DNA of 64,000 nt from Chryseosolibacter histidinae. GTDB lineage: Bacteria > Bacteroidota > Bacteroidia > Cytophagales > Cyclobacteriaceae. The position numbers and the translations under genes are program-made. The stretch lies in the NCBI RefSeq assembly GCF_018598225.1, contig NZ_JAHESF010000012.1, positions 1 to 64,000 on the forward strand, read 5' to 3'. Position 1 is the first letter of the stretch, and the number at the start of each line of letters is the position of its first letter. This document shows, piece by piece, positions 1 through 8,350 of the stretch. A model generated the notes under the pieces. The model did no database searches. It saw nothing but the letters and a program-made list of their open reading frames with translations, and was not told where the DNA came from.

Positions 1-35
1 CAAAGCTGAGCAGTACTAATTACCCGAACGCTTCG
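1..35 (+). rRNA. rrl: 23S ribosomal RNA, 3' end only
   Basis: The first ~35 bases match the extreme 3' end of bacterial 23S rRNA: the conserved AGTACTAATTACCC block and closing-stem bases, corresponding to GGTACTAATGAACC near the E. coli 3' end. Only the tail is inside the window. A 5S gene follows on the same strand after a ~240-bp spacer, which is the usual rrn order. The exact mature end is a guess. Confidence 0.75.
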
Positions 36-63
36 AACCCCCTGAATCTTCATCGAAGATTCT

Positions 64-269
64 GTCCCCCTGAAAAGAGGGACACGACAAGGCGCTTGCG
101 CAAAGTCGGGGGGGACTACAACGAAACACTATGTGCTCGTTCCGCTACTATACTTATCAAAAACTATTGTACTGCTCTTTCATCATCCATGTCGAACACA
201 TTGAAGTTGACAGTATAACAACTATCGACTATAGCATTAAGACCCGCCTTCGCTGAAGCTTCGGCGGGC
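64..269 (+). other. 23S-5S spacer with nested hairpins
   Basis: No gene is seen in the 23S-5S spacer. It holds several inverted repeats: GTCCC at 64-68 with GGGAC at 79-83; CGAC at 85-88 with GTCG at 105-108 around GCGCTTGCGC; and a strong palindromic stem at 243-268 with CCCGCC pairing GGCGGG around GAAGCTTC. These could be RNase III-type processing stems for the rRNA precursor or copies of a genomic palindromic repeat. I cannot tell which from one copy. No tRNA is present in the spacer. Confidence 0.45.
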
Positions 270-276
270 AAATCTT

Positions 277-385
277 AAGGTGACTATAGCGGTGGGGATC
301 ACCTCTTCCCATTCCGAACAGAGCAGTTAAGCCCACCAGCGCTGATGGTACTAGGATAACACCTGGGAGAGTAAGTCGTTGCCTT
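277..385 (+). rRNA. rrf: 5S ribosomal RNA
   Basis: A ~109-base sequence has the hallmarks of 5S rRNA: the CCATTCCGAACAGAG loop-B/helix-III segment, AAGCCCACCAGCGC in helix II/III, GATGGTACT for loop E, and GGGAGAGTAAGTCG in helix IV. The ends (AAGGTGACTATAGC and GTCGTTGCCTT) pair loosely to close helix I. It is directly followed by a strong intrinsic terminator, as expected for the last gene of an rrn operon. The ends are accurate to a few bases. Confidence 0.93.
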
Positions 386-395
386 TCTTCATCAT

Positions 396-427
396 AAAAG
401 CCTCGTAGTAATACGAGGCTTTTTTAT
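396..427 (+). terminator. Intrinsic terminator of the rRNA operon
   Basis: A perfect stem of AAAGCCTCGTA with TACGAGGCTTT, a 4-base loop (GTAA) and a following T-run lies about 10 bases after the 5S gene. This is a textbook Rho-independent terminator and ends the rrn transcript. Confidence 0.9.
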
Positions 428-502
428 TTTATAGCATTCCCTCAATTCTTCAATGAAACTTAGGCAATAAGGACACAGCTCCTTAGATCGCATTTGTCAC
501 AC

Positions 503-578
503 GCTCCTACTCCTCGCTTCTTACTCCTTGCTGCTTACTCCTCCTTCTGACTTCTGGCTCCTGACTTCTGGCTTCTTT
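503..578. repeat. Heptamer tandem repeat, CTCCTNR/CTTCTGR type
   Basis: About eleven consecutive units, nearly all exactly 7 bp, of the form CTCCTNR, then CTTCTGG and CTCCTGA (one unit is 6 bp). No reverse-complement arm is nearby, so this is a one-armed member of the heptamer family seen throughout the window. It lies between the rrn terminator and the next gene. The CTTCTGG/CTCCTG word recurs at 27713-27733. Confidence 0.8.
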
Positions 579-616
579 TTTTCCGTATCTTCATCCCTCG
601 AAATACCGGGTCTGAT

Positions 617-3280
617 TTGAAAAGAACTCCATTACTAATAACAGCAGGAATTGTACTATTCGTGATACTGGGATATTACGCTTATGACGTATTCCTCGTG
701 AAGGATCCCGTAAGACCCTGGGACCTGGTGCCCGCAGATGCCATGATCGTTTACGAAAAGAACAACTGCAATGCGTGCCTGGAAGAAGTGAACAAGTCAT
801 CACTGTTCAACATCATCGAAACTGCAGCCTCTTATAAAAAACCGGTAGACTCTATCAGGAACAGGATCGGGGCCGTGCTGAAAGACAAGCAGGGCTTTCT
901 CATCTCGGTGCACATCACCAAAAAAGACGACTTCGATTTTATTTACTACCTGCCTTACAGCAGCGCCACAACCGAAGATGCCTTCGCTTTTCCGAAAGGC
1001 AACTATAGGCGCAGCACACGCGAGTTCAATTCGGTTCAGATCCAGGAGCTCCGGTTCTCCGGACAGGTATTCTCATACGCCACCATTGGCGAAGTGTGGA
1101 TCGGAAGCTTCACACCCTTCCTGATCGAAGACGTGATCAGGACCTATGAAACCACGCCTGCATCCGAGCGCAAGAAGAATCGTCCGTCACAACAGGGATT
1201 CTCCAGCATTCAGGATGATGGTGGTAATGTATACGTGCGGCTGAAGATCTTTTCCGACTGGCTCTCGCTGTTCACGGCGAAGCCCCTGAACTTCGCGCTT
1301 GGAGAATCTGCCTTGCTTGACCTGAAATCTAACGGGAACAGCGTTGTGCTGAATGGGTTCAGCTACGACAGCCTCGACCGGTCAACGTACATGCTGTCAG
1401 CCTTTCGTCACCAGTCTCCCGTTTCATTTGGGTTGAAGCACGTGGTCTCCAACCGCACCATCGCAGTAAGCAGTTATGGTATCAGCGATGGCGCGGCGTT
1501 TTATGGCGATCTCCAAAAATTTGTCAAGCAGAAAAACCGGGCATTGAGCGATACACTGCTGAAGCTCTCCAGTACCCATAACCTGAAACTTGAAAATTTA
1601 TACAAGCTTATCTCCGACGAATTCAGTGTTTGCTTTCTTGAATCGCTGAAGGGCAGGAAGCTTTCCAGAATACTGCTCGTTGAAAGCAAACAACCGGAGC
1701 AGTGGTTGCAAACACTGAATACCGTCTCTGAAAAGTTGAGCGTTGATACAGTGTTCTTTGAAAGATATTCGCAGTATGAGATCCGGGAGGTACCCGTTTT
1801 CAGATTTTCAGAAAAGTTATTGTGGCCCTTCGTGAGCGGGTTCGATCAGAACTTTTATACATCGGTGGGCCAGGTGATCATCATTGCAGACAACCTCGAG
1901 GAGCTCAAACGATTTCTCGATGATATCGAAGCAGAAGATACCTGGGGAAAGTCGGTATCGCAAAACAGGTTTCTCGAGTCAACGCTCCTGGAATCGAACG
2001 TAAGCCTGTATTTCAATCCTGCGAAAGCATGGAACGTACTCAGCGCGGATCTTCAGCCACGGTGGAGCAATTTTGTGAGGGACAATCAGCCGCTGTTACA
2101 ATCGCTTCAGATGTCGTCTATCCAGTTCAGCCACCTTAACAATAGCTTTTACACCAACGCGTTGTTCACGTATAAACCTTTTGTTGCAACGGCTAAACCG
2201 GAAAAGGGTGGCGACAAGTTCATCACCAATTTTCAGCAAGGTATCTCCAGCCTGCATGCTGTAAGGAGTCATGTGAACCGGAGCAACGAGATCCTCATCC
2301 AGGATTCGCTTAACGATCTGAGCCTGCTCTCTTCCGAAGGAAAATTGTTCTGGAAGGTGCCCATCGGTGATCGCATCATCAGCGATGTAACACAGATCGA
2401 TTTTTTCAACAACGGCAAGCTCCAGTATTTCTTCTCTACTTCCAGCGCCATTCATATCATCGACCGCCTCGGAAATTATGTAGATCCGTATCCGTTACAT
2501 CTTCCCACGGCCGACATCGAGCACGTAAGCGTGATCGATTACGATAACAGTAAAAGGTACAGGATCCTGATCGCGGATAAAAAAGGAAAACTGATGATGT
2601 ATGATAAGTCGGGCGCGCTGCTGGAAGGATGGAATCCCAAAGATGTGGGAGGAAGCCTCGCCATGCCACCGCGACATCATCGCATCAAAGGAAAAGATTA
2701 CATACTGGCGGTGCGCAAAGACGGGCAGGTTTTTCTTATGAACAGAAGAGGCGAGAACCTGAAAAAATTCCCGCTGAACCTCGAGGCAATTCCATCCGGC
2801 GATTATGCGCTCGAGGTGGGCAGCACGATATCGGATACTTATTTCGTGCTCGTTTCGCGTGATGGCTTTAAGATCAGGTTTACTGTTGAGGGTAAGCTCC
2901 AGGGACGGGAAACGCTGTTAAAGACCTCGGTCACATCTAACTTCAGCCTCATCGGTGAAAAATCCAATAAATCTTACCTGATCCTGCAACAAGATGGCAA
3001 GCAGCTCACTATTGCGGATGAATCGGGGAAAAGGATCCTTTCCAACAATATTGTCGGATTAAGCCCGTCAGATATCAAGTATTTTGACTTTGGCGCTGGA
3101 AATGCCTTTATCGGGCTGATAGACCGTACGCAGGGCCTTTCCTACATCTACGACAGCCGCGGCAACCTGCTCACCGAGCCCCCGCTCGAGAGCACCGCAA
3201 TTGAGGTCAGGCCCATAAATTCGGAGCAATTCCGGGTATTTTTCATACATGGCAAGTCGCTGGTGATCCAGCCCCTGTAA
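617..3280 (+). CDS. Membrane-anchored protein with C-terminal propeller-like repeats (unrecognised)
   Basis: This 887-residue protein is not one I recognise by name. Residues ~4-24 form one hydrophobic segment (uncleaved anchor or signal peptide), so most of the chain should lie in the periplasm. The middle (~40-540) has no obvious motif. From ~560 to the end there are repeated short strands ending in DKSGALL, NRRGENL, DESGKRI and DSRGNLL, one per ~45 residues, which is typical of PQQ/WD40-like beta-propellers. The start is a TTG at 617; no ATG is near, and the anchor supports this start. Shine-Dalgarno is weak, as usual in this phylum. It is transcribed alone, 66 bp before the next gene. A structural role in envelope quality control or assembly is possible, but nothing in the sequence proves it. 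Confidence 0.85.
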   Translation: MKRTPLLITAGIVLFVILGYYAYDVFLVKDPVRPWDLVPADAMIVYEKNNCNACLEEVNKSSLFNIIETAASYKKPVDSIRNRIGAVLKDKQGFLISVHITKKDDFDFIYYLPYSSATTEDAFAFPKGNYRRSTREFNSVQIQELRFSGQVFSYATIGEVWIGSFTPFLIEDVIRTYETTPASERKKNRPSQQGFSSIQDDGGNVYVRLKIFSDWLSLFTAKPLNFALGESALLDLKSNGNSVVLNGFSYDSLDRSTYMLSAFRHQSPVSFGLKHVVSNRTIAVSSYGISDGAAFYGDLQKFVKQKNRALSDTLLKLSSTHNLKLENLYKLISDEFSVCFLESLKGRKLSRILLVESKQPEQWLQTLNTVSEKLSVDTVFFERYSQYEIREVPVFRFSEKLLWPFVSGFDQNFYTSVGQVIIIADNLEELKRFLDDIEAEDTWGKSVSQNRFLESTLLESNVSLYFNPAKAWNVLSADLQPRWSNFVRDNQPLLQSLQMSSIQFSHLNNSFYTNALFTYKPFVATAKPEKGGDKFITNFQQGISSLHAVRSHVNRSNEILIQDSLNDLSLLSSEGKLFWKVPIGDRIISDVTQIDFFNNGKLQYFFSTSSAIHIIDRLGNYVDPYPLHLPTADIEHVSVIDYDNSKRYRILIADKKGKLMMYDKSGALLEGWNPKDVGGSLAMPPRHHRIKGKDYILAVRKDGQVFLMNRRGENLKKFPLNLEAIPSGDYALEVGSTISDTYFVLVSRDGFKIRFTVEGKLQGRETLLKTSVTSNFSLIGEKSNKSYLILQQDGKQLTIADESGKRILSNNIVGLSPSDIKYFDFGAGNAFIGLIDRTQGLSYIYDSRGNLLTEPPLESTAIEVRPINSEQFRVFFIHGKSLVIQPL

Positions 3281-3346
3281 GTTTAGTGAACGGTTACTTT
3301 TCTGTAAATGAGGTATTTACAACCACTAAACTAAACTAACTCCGTC

Positions 3347-4189
3347 ATGAAACAACTATCCAATCGCTTTCTGCTGTTATGTTTGGCTATTCTAGCGATG
3401 ACCCCGGCCATCGCGCAGGTTTCAGTGCACCTGGGGGCTACCACAGCCTTGAACGCAACCTTCGTTTTGGATAAAGGCCTCTCTGAAGATCCTCGTTACA
3501 ATTCATCGTATACGTACAAATGGTCGCCCGTAGGTTTTAACTTCGGTATCGACCTGGGAAGGAAATTCGGTCTTTCGCTGGAGTCTATCATGGCCAAGCA
3601 GGGACAGATCTATAAGATGATCGACGCCGCAGAAAAGATCAAGGGCGAGAGGAGAATTGACATGAGCTACCTGCAGCTTCCGTTGCTGATGAAATTTATG
3701 AGCGGTGGCAGTGGCGGGGCGCGCGCCAATTTTAATCTTGGTCCGCAGATCTCGCTGTTAACCGATGCCGTTGAGTCTGTAAAGGCACAGGCCGGAACAT
3801 TTACAATTCCCCAGGATGTCGACTTCGCATCGATCCAGCAGGAGTTTCCTTCAGCCGTGAACAACGGTGACGGTACCTACACACTGCCGAACGATGTGCC
3901 CTCAAGGGATATCCTCACCAAAAAAGCCAACGACTTCAAGAACCAGGAGTTTGCCATTGCAGCAGCATTCGGACTGGACATCGATCTTTCTAAACATCTC
4001 TTTCTTACCACACAGGTACGCGCAAATTATAGTCTGACGGATATGCGCAACGGAGATGTGATCGACAAGCTGAAGAGCGGTGACGGTGGAAGTATTTTCG
4101 GGCAGCGTGCAAACCTGCTGGTGGGTGTTCAGCTGGGCCTCCACTACATGCTCGGCAAAACAAGATCGTTCAAAACCAAAGAAGATTAA
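3347..4189 (+). CDS. Outer-membrane beta-barrel protein, porin/PorT-like family
   Basis: A 280-residue protein begins with a clear Sec signal peptide (hydrophobic LLLCLAILAMTPAIA, cleavage near A-Q at ~23-24) followed by alternating hydrophobic strands such as GFNFGIDLGRKFGLSLESI. The carboxyl half contains FGLDIDLSKHLFLTTQVRANYSLTDM and ends with LLVGVQLGLHYML, the pattern of Bacteroidota small outer-membrane barrels (PF13568-type). A ~60-residue insert (about 140-195) carries an extracellular-loop-like segment. Substrate is unknown. The start ATG fits the signal peptide. It is followed by an intrinsic terminator shared with convergent bioA. Confidence 0.85.
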   Translation: MKQLSNRFLLLCLAILAMTPAIAQVSVHLGATTALNATFVLDKGLSEDPRYNSSYTYKWSPVGFNFGIDLGRKFGLSLESIMAKQGQIYKMIDAAEKIKGERRIDMSYLQLPLLMKFMSGGSGGARANFNLGPQISLLTDAVESVKAQAGTFTIPQDVDFASIQQEFPSAVNNGDGTYTLPNDVPSRDILTKKANDFKNQEFAIAAAFGLDIDLSKHLFLTTQVRANYSLTDMRNGDVIDKLKSGDGGSIFGQRANLLVGVQLGLHYMLGKTRSFKTKED

Positions 4190-4211
4190 TCAGCTACATT
4201 TAGTTACATAG

Positions 4212-4246
4212 AGAGGCGGTTTTTCAGAAACAGCCTCTTTTTTTAT
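4212..4246. terminator. Terminator between the barrel gene and bioA
   Basis: The stem GAGGC...GCCTC, extended by GTTT...AAAC, is followed by eight T. It lies between two convergent genes. It terminates the plus-strand barrel gene; the A-rich left side gives little for the minus strand. Confidence 0.75.
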
Positions 4247-5521
4247 TTACAACGTAGTGAGAAATTCTTCGATCGAATTGTGAACATGGTCCAGCTCCTC
4301 CGCCGTTATCACATAAGGTGGCAGAACATAGATCACATTTCCCAGCGGCCGGAGCAGGATGTTCTTCTCGAGAAAATAATGATAGATCTTTTTCCTGGCA
4401 GTGCTGGTGTACGATGTCTGCGCATCGGTCTGTACTTCCAATGCCATTAAAGTGCCGAGGCTTCTGACCGTTCTCACGTTTTTATGACCTTGTAATCGCA
4501 GCTTGAAAGCATGCTGCTGTTGTGTAATGCGGGCAATGTTCTGCTGGCATTGTGCGTTTGTGAGCAGCTCGTAGCTGGCGTTAGCGGCGGCACAGGCCAG
4601 GGGATTGGCGGTGTAGGAGTGGCCGTGAAAAAATGTTTTCAGAAAATCGTCGGTCTCGAAGGCGGAGACAATCTGTTGCGAGCAGGTAGTGATGCCCATC
4701 GGCAGTGTTCCGCCCGTTAAACCTTTTGATAGCGCCATGATATCGGGCTTGTGCTCAAGGTAGTCGCTGGCAAACATCCTTCCCGTTCGCCCGAAGCCGG
4801 TGAAAACCTCGTCGGCAATGCAGATCACATCATAGGCCCTGGCATAAGCGATCATCCTGTCGAGGATCTCGGGCCGGTACATGCGCATGCCGCCTGCACC
4901 TTGTACGAGCGGTTCAAAAATGAAAGCACAAACACTTCCGCCGTCTATCGCTGACTTGAACTGTTCGAATGCTTTTTCTTCGTACGCTTCATCCGGGAAA
5001 TCCACCGGTATAACATTGAAAAGATAACGCGCGAATGGATCAGTGAAGATTCCCCTGTCGCCCACCGACATCGACCCGAAAGTGTCGCCATGGTAAGCCC
5101 CCTGAAGCGCGATGATATTTTTCTTTTCGATGCCTTTGTTGTGCCAGTATTGCATGGCCATTTTCAGCGCCACCTCCACGGCAGTGCTTCCGTTGTCGGA
5201 GAAAAAGATCTTCTGTTGATTGTTCGGCAGGATCTTTTTCAGATTCTCTGACAGGCGGATGGCGGGCTCGTGCGTGAAACCTGCGAAGATCACATGTTCG
5301 AGCTTTCTTGCCTGTGTTGCCAGCGCTTCCGCGATGTGCGGATGAGAATGACCGTGAATGTTTACCCACCATGAAGAAACGGCGTCGATGATCTTTCGCC
5401 CGTCATGGGTGTGAAGATAAATTCCCGAAGCGGATGTGATCAGCAGCGGATCATCTGCTCCCCGCAAAGGGGTAAAGGGATGCCAGATGTTGTTCTTGTC
5501 TTTGATCAGTCGTTCATCCAT
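4247..5521 (-). CDS. bioA: Adenosylmethionine-8-amino-7-oxononanoate aminotransferase
   Basis: BioA transfers the amino group of S-adenosylmethionine to 7-keto-8-aminopelargonate to give diaminopelargonate, the penultimate intermediate before dethiobiotin. Seen: IWHPFTP near the N-terminus, SSWWVNIHGHSHP, QGAYHGDTFGSMSVG, the PLP aspartate in IADEVFTGFGRTG, and the PLP lysine in ALSKGLTGG, all class-III aminotransferase landmarks. Length (424 residues from MDERLI) matches BioA. I chose 5521 rather than the longer 5548 start because its ATG overlaps the end of bioD by 8 bp (translational coupling) and the homologous reading begins there. It is the last gene of the reductase-bioF-bioD-bioA operon. 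Confidence 0.95.
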   Translation of the reverse strand: MDERLIKDKNNIWHPFTPLRGADDPLLITSASGIYLHTHDGRKIIDAVSSWWVNIHGHSHPHIAEALATQARKLEHVIFAGFTHEPAIRLSENLKKILPNNQQKIFFSDNGSTAVEVALKMAMQYWHNKGIEKKNIIALQGAYHGDTFGSMSVGDRGIFTDPFARYLFNVIPVDFPDEAYEEKAFEQFKSAIDGGSVCAFIFEPLVQGAGGMRMYRPEILDRMIAYARAYDVICIADEVFTGFGRTGRMFASDYLEHKPDIMALSKGLTGGTLPMGITTCSQQIVSAFETDDFLKTFFHGHSYTANPLACAAANASYELLTNAQCQQNIARITQQQHAFKLRLQGHKNVRTVRSLGTLMALEVQTDAQTSYTSTARKKIYHYFLEKNILLRPLGNVIYVLPPYVITAEELDHVHNSIEEFLTTL

Positions 5522-6125
5522 TCCAGTTTCTTTTAAGGAGGTCGGCATATTTAATCACGGCGGCGTTGTCTATAACTTTTTCTTTGCTGATGTGCAGCAG
5601 GCAAGGAACCTCAGCGTGCTTCAGGATGATGCGCTCGCTTTCAGGATTCGCGTCGCCATTAAACACAATTCCTTTCAGCGGGATATTTCTCTTGCGCAGG
5701 GCTTCAACGGTAAGCAGTGTGTGATTGATGCTGCCGAGGTAAAGATCGGCCACGAGGACCGCTTCCGTGTTGAGTACCCTGATCAGGTCTATCACAAATT
5801 GGTTGTCATTCAGCGGAACGAGGCATCCACCGGCACCTTCAATGATCAAAGTGTTATTGGTATCGGGCAATTTAAAATCATCGAGCGCGATGTGTACGCC
5901 ATCCGCTTTCGCTGACGCGTGGGGTGAGGCAGGCGTGTTCAGCAGGAATCTTTCAGGATGGATCCGGGTCTGCTGGTTGGTGATCAGCTTTTTCACCGTG
6001 TCAGCATCGCGGGGCAAACCGGCCTGCACGGGTTTCCAATAATCTGCCTTCAGTGCTTCGCAAAAGATAGCCGAAACAAACGTTTTGCCACTATCGGTAT
6101 CGATGCCCGTGATAAAGTATCTCAT
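5514..6125 (-). CDS. bioD: Dethiobiotin synthetase
   Basis: BioD closes the ureido ring of dethiobiotin from diaminopelargonate, CO2 and ATP. The P-loop TGIDTDSGKTF is at residues ~6-16, KPVQAG follows at ~32, and IEGAGGCLVPL is the family's second nucleotide/substrate motif. At 203 residues it is slightly short of the ~220 usual, but complete. I chose the internal ATG at 6125 because the nine upstream codons lie outside the family alignment and read through the CGCAAAG repeat edge. It lies downstream of bioF with a 61-bp gap and overlaps bioA by 8 bp. Confidence 0.95.
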   Translation of the reverse strand: MRYFITGIDTDSGKTFVSAIFCEALKADYWKPVQAGLPRDADTVKKLITNQQTRIHPERFLLNTPASPHASAKADGVHIALDDFKLPDTNNTLIIEGAGGCLVPLNDNQFVIDLIRVLNTEAVLVADLYLGSINHTLLTVEALRKRNIPLKGIVFNGDANPESERIILKHAEVPCLLHISKEKVIDNAAVIKYADLLKRNWNG

Positions 6126-6138
6126 GCAATACAGTTCA

Positions 6139-6174
6139 CGCAAAGAACGCAAAGAAGGCGCAAAGGGCGCAAAG
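6139..6174. repeat. CGCAAAG short repeat in the bioF-bioD gap
   Basis: Four exact CGCAAAG words start at 6139, 6148, 6159 and 6168 (spacing 9, 11, 9 bp). They fill most of the only sizeable gap inside the biotin operon. Similar CGCAAAG/CGCAGAT runs are widespread intergenic repeats in bacteria. No inverted arm is seen here. An effect on bioD translation or on mRNA processing is possible but not shown. Confidence 0.7.
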
Positions 6175-6186
6175 ATTTTTTGCTTT

Positions 6187-7308
6187 TCAGCAACGTTTCA
6201 ATGCTTCGGCCAAATTGACGATGTCTTCGTCGCGGTTGAAGCTGTGCAGGCAGATCCGCAGCCTCTCGGAGTTCCGGGGTACCGTGGGAGAAAGGATGGG
6301 ACGCACATCGAACCCGTGTTGCTGCAAGGAGGAAGCTGCCTGTCTGGCCGCATCGTTGCCCGGGAAGATGGCCGTCTGTATAGCGCTTTTGCTAACGACC
6401 CTGTTGCTGAAATCCACGTGCTTGAGAAACATGGCGATCTTGCCGCGGAGCATTTGCTGCAGGCCGGGATTGTTCTTTAAATGATCGAGGGCACAGTCAA
6501 TGGAAACGAGGCTGTGGGGCGGCAGCGCCGTAGTATAAATGAAGGGCCGCGCAAAATTCATCAGGTACTGAACGAGGGCGGTTGATCCGGCCACGCAGGC
6601 GCCATGTATACCCAGTGCTTTGCCAAAGGTGTGGATGCGAATGTCTATTTTTTTCTCAAGGCCCTGCGCGATGGCCGACCCGCTGCCGTCACTACCTGCA
6701 ACACCCGTGCTGTGGGCCTCGTCAAGGATCACGGCTGCATCATATTTTTCAGCGAGTGTGGTCAGCTCCTGTAACGGGCACTCGTCTCCGTCCATGGAGT
6801 AGATGGACTCCACTGCAATGAAGATCTTCCCTGACTTTATACGTTTGATCTTTTTTTCAAGGTCGTGAAGATCATTGTGGCGGAAAGGGTGCCGTGTTGC
6901 CAGGCTGAGTCGTGCACCGTCTTTGATGCAGGCATGTGCCAGCTCGTCGTAGAGGATCGTATCATCTTTTTGAGGAATGGATGAAAGCACGGCCTGGTTG
7001 GCGGCGTAACCTGAGTTGAAAAGCAAAGCAGTCTCGCTCCTGAAAAATTCGGCGAGCTTTTTTTCCAGCGTTTCCGCATATAGTGAATTGCCAGACAGCA
7101 GCCTCGATCCGGTAGCGCCGTTGCGCTTCAATGGCAGCGAATCCATCTTCCTGCTGATGGCGTTGAAAAGATCTTCCGAGCGCGCCAGCCCCAGGTAGTC
7201 ATTAGAGGAAAAATCGATCAAATTCTGGCTGGTGGTAAGCTTTCTCAGCAACCCTTCTTCCGTTCTCCTGGCAATTTTTTGTGTCAGGAAATTTTCTAAG
7301 CCGCTCAT
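6187..7308 (-). CDS. bioF: 8-amino-7-oxononanoate synthase
   Basis: BioF condenses pimeloyl-thioester with alanine to 7-keto-8-aminopelargonate, the first ring-building step of biotin synthesis; it uses PLP. Family marks seen are NDYLGLA, NGATGSRLLSGNS, LFNSGYAAN, DEAHSTGVAG and the PLP lysine in FGKALGIHGACVAGS. From the ATG at 7308 the protein is 373 residues, close to the family norm. That start overlaps the stop of the upstream reductase as ATGA, which decides it over the longer reading from 7338. Pimeloyl-ACP supply genes (bioC, bioH) and bioB are not in the window. Confidence 0.95.
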   Translation of the reverse strand: MSGLENFLTQKIARRTEEGLLRKLTTSQNLIDFSSNDYLGLARSEDLFNAISRKMDSLPLKRNGATGSRLLSGNSLYAETLEKKLAEFFRSETALLFNSGYAANQAVLSSIPQKDDTILYDELAHACIKDGARLSLATRHPFRHNDLHDLEKKIKRIKSGKIFIAVESIYSMDGDECPLQELTTLAEKYDAAVILDEAHSTGVAGSDGSGSAIAQGLEKKIDIRIHTFGKALGIHGACVAGSTALVQYLMNFARPFIYTTALPPHSLVSIDCALDHLKNNPGLQQMLRGKIAMFLKHVDFSNRVVSKSAIQTAIFPGNDAARQAASSLQQHGFDVRPILSPTVPRNSERLRICLHSFNRDEDIVNLAEALKRC

Positions 7309-8162
7309 TTCCCCCTGGTTTTTTCGATCATGTCCCACATGGTGTCGGGGATCATTTCAAGGTGGCTGAATTCTCCGCCGTTGCGCAGCCACTCGCCTCC
7401 ATCGATGGTGATCACTTCGCCGTTCACATAGGCCGAGTAATCTGACATCAGGTAGGCCGCGAGGTTGGCCAGCTCCTGGTGCTCTCCCACCCGTTTTAAT
7501 GGAACACGTTCTGCGGGATCGAATTTTTTCACAAGGTCGCCGGGAAGCAACCTGCTCCAGGCGCCTTCTGTGGGGAATGGTCCCGGTGCAATGGCATTGC
7601 TCCTGATCTTATACTTGGCCCACTCCACGGCTAGCGATCGCGTAAGCGCCAGCACACCGGCCTTGCCACACGCAGAGGGAACAACGTAACCGGAGCCGGT
7701 CCACGCATAGGTTGTAACGATGTTGAGAAAAGTGCCGGGTTGTTTTTTTGCAATCCAGTTCTTACCGGCAGCAAGTGTTGTGTAGTAGGTTCCTTTCAGC
7801 ACAATGTCTACTACAATATCGAAGGCGCGGTGTGATAACCTTTCGGTAGGGCTGATGAAATTCCCCGCGGCGTTGTTCAGCACACCATGGATCTGGCCAA
7901 AGGTTGCCTCGGCACTCTTGATCACATTGTCTATCTCTTCATATTTGCGCACGTCGCAGGCCACTGCCAGTACTTTGCCGCCGGTTTCAGCAGAAAGGTC
8001 GCTGGCAGTTTTGTCTAGTACATCTTTTTTCCGGCTCGTGATCACGAGGTTGGCGCCAAGCTCAAGAAAGTATTTTCCCATGGAGCGGCCCAGTCCCGTA
8101 CCGCCTCCGGTGATGATGATGGTCTTGTCTTTGAGTGCACCTGGTTTGAGCATACCTTCCAT
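7305..8162 (-). CDS. SDR oxidoreductase, 2,4-dienoyl-CoA reductase (DECR) type
   Basis: This short-chain dehydrogenase has the NADP-binding TGGGTGLG and the NNAAGN motif. Its active site is not the classical YxxxK. It has TTYAWTGSGY followed by VVPSACGKAG, with Tyr and Lys 15 residues apart, the same arrangement as Tyr199/Lys214 of mammalian mitochondrial 2,4-dienoyl-CoA reductase. The C-terminal FNAIAPGPF-like segment, SRLLPG and LANLAAYLMSDYSAYVNG also match that family. Expected role: NADPH-dependent reduction of 2,4-dienoyl-CoA in unsaturated fatty-acid oxidation. The longer start at 8267 reads through a heptamer repeat, so I prefer ATG 8162 (285 residues; 8153 is an alternative). It leads the biotin operon, overlapping bioF by 4 bp; a link between acyl-CoA and pimelate supply is speculation. 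Confidence 0.9.
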   Translation of the reverse strand: MEGMLKPGALKDKTIIITGGGTGLGRSMGKYFLELGANLVITSRKKDVLDKTASDLSAETGGKVLAVACDVRKYEEIDNVIKSAEATFGQIHGVLNNAAGNFISPTERLSHRAFDIVVDIVLKGTYYTTLAAGKNWIAKKQPGTFLNIVTTYAWTGSGYVVPSACGKAGVLALTRSLAVEWAKYKIRSNAIAPGPFPTEGAWSRLLPGDLVKKFDPAERVPLKRVGEHQELANLAAYLMSDYSAYVNGEVITIDGGEWLRNGGEFSHLEMIPDTMWDMIEKTRGK

Positions 8163-8198
8163 AACTAGCTGTTTTAGTTGGGGAAAGGTAGTGGAAAA

Positions 8199-8348
8199 GT
8201 AGGCAGTAGGCAAAGGGGAGTCCATAGTCCATGGTCGATAGTCCATGGTAGGATAGTATTTGATCATCTAGCGTTTCCAGTCTTAGATCGTACCACAGTC
8301 CACGACATTTGCACGCATGCCATGGACTATGGACTATCGACCATCGAC
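8199..8348. repeat. Two-armed heptamer element (GTCCATR)
   Basis: Two GTAGGCA units (8199-8212) and one variant precede four GTCCATR/GTCGATA units (8220-8247). The core is 73 bp, and the reverse-complement arm has four units (8321-8348: CATGGAC, TATGGAC, TATCGAC, CATCGAC). The right arm ends 2 bp before the stop codon of the CHAT gene; the left part reaches the reductase start region. RNA of either strand could fold into a long stem. Confidence 0.88.
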
Positions 8349-8350
8349 TC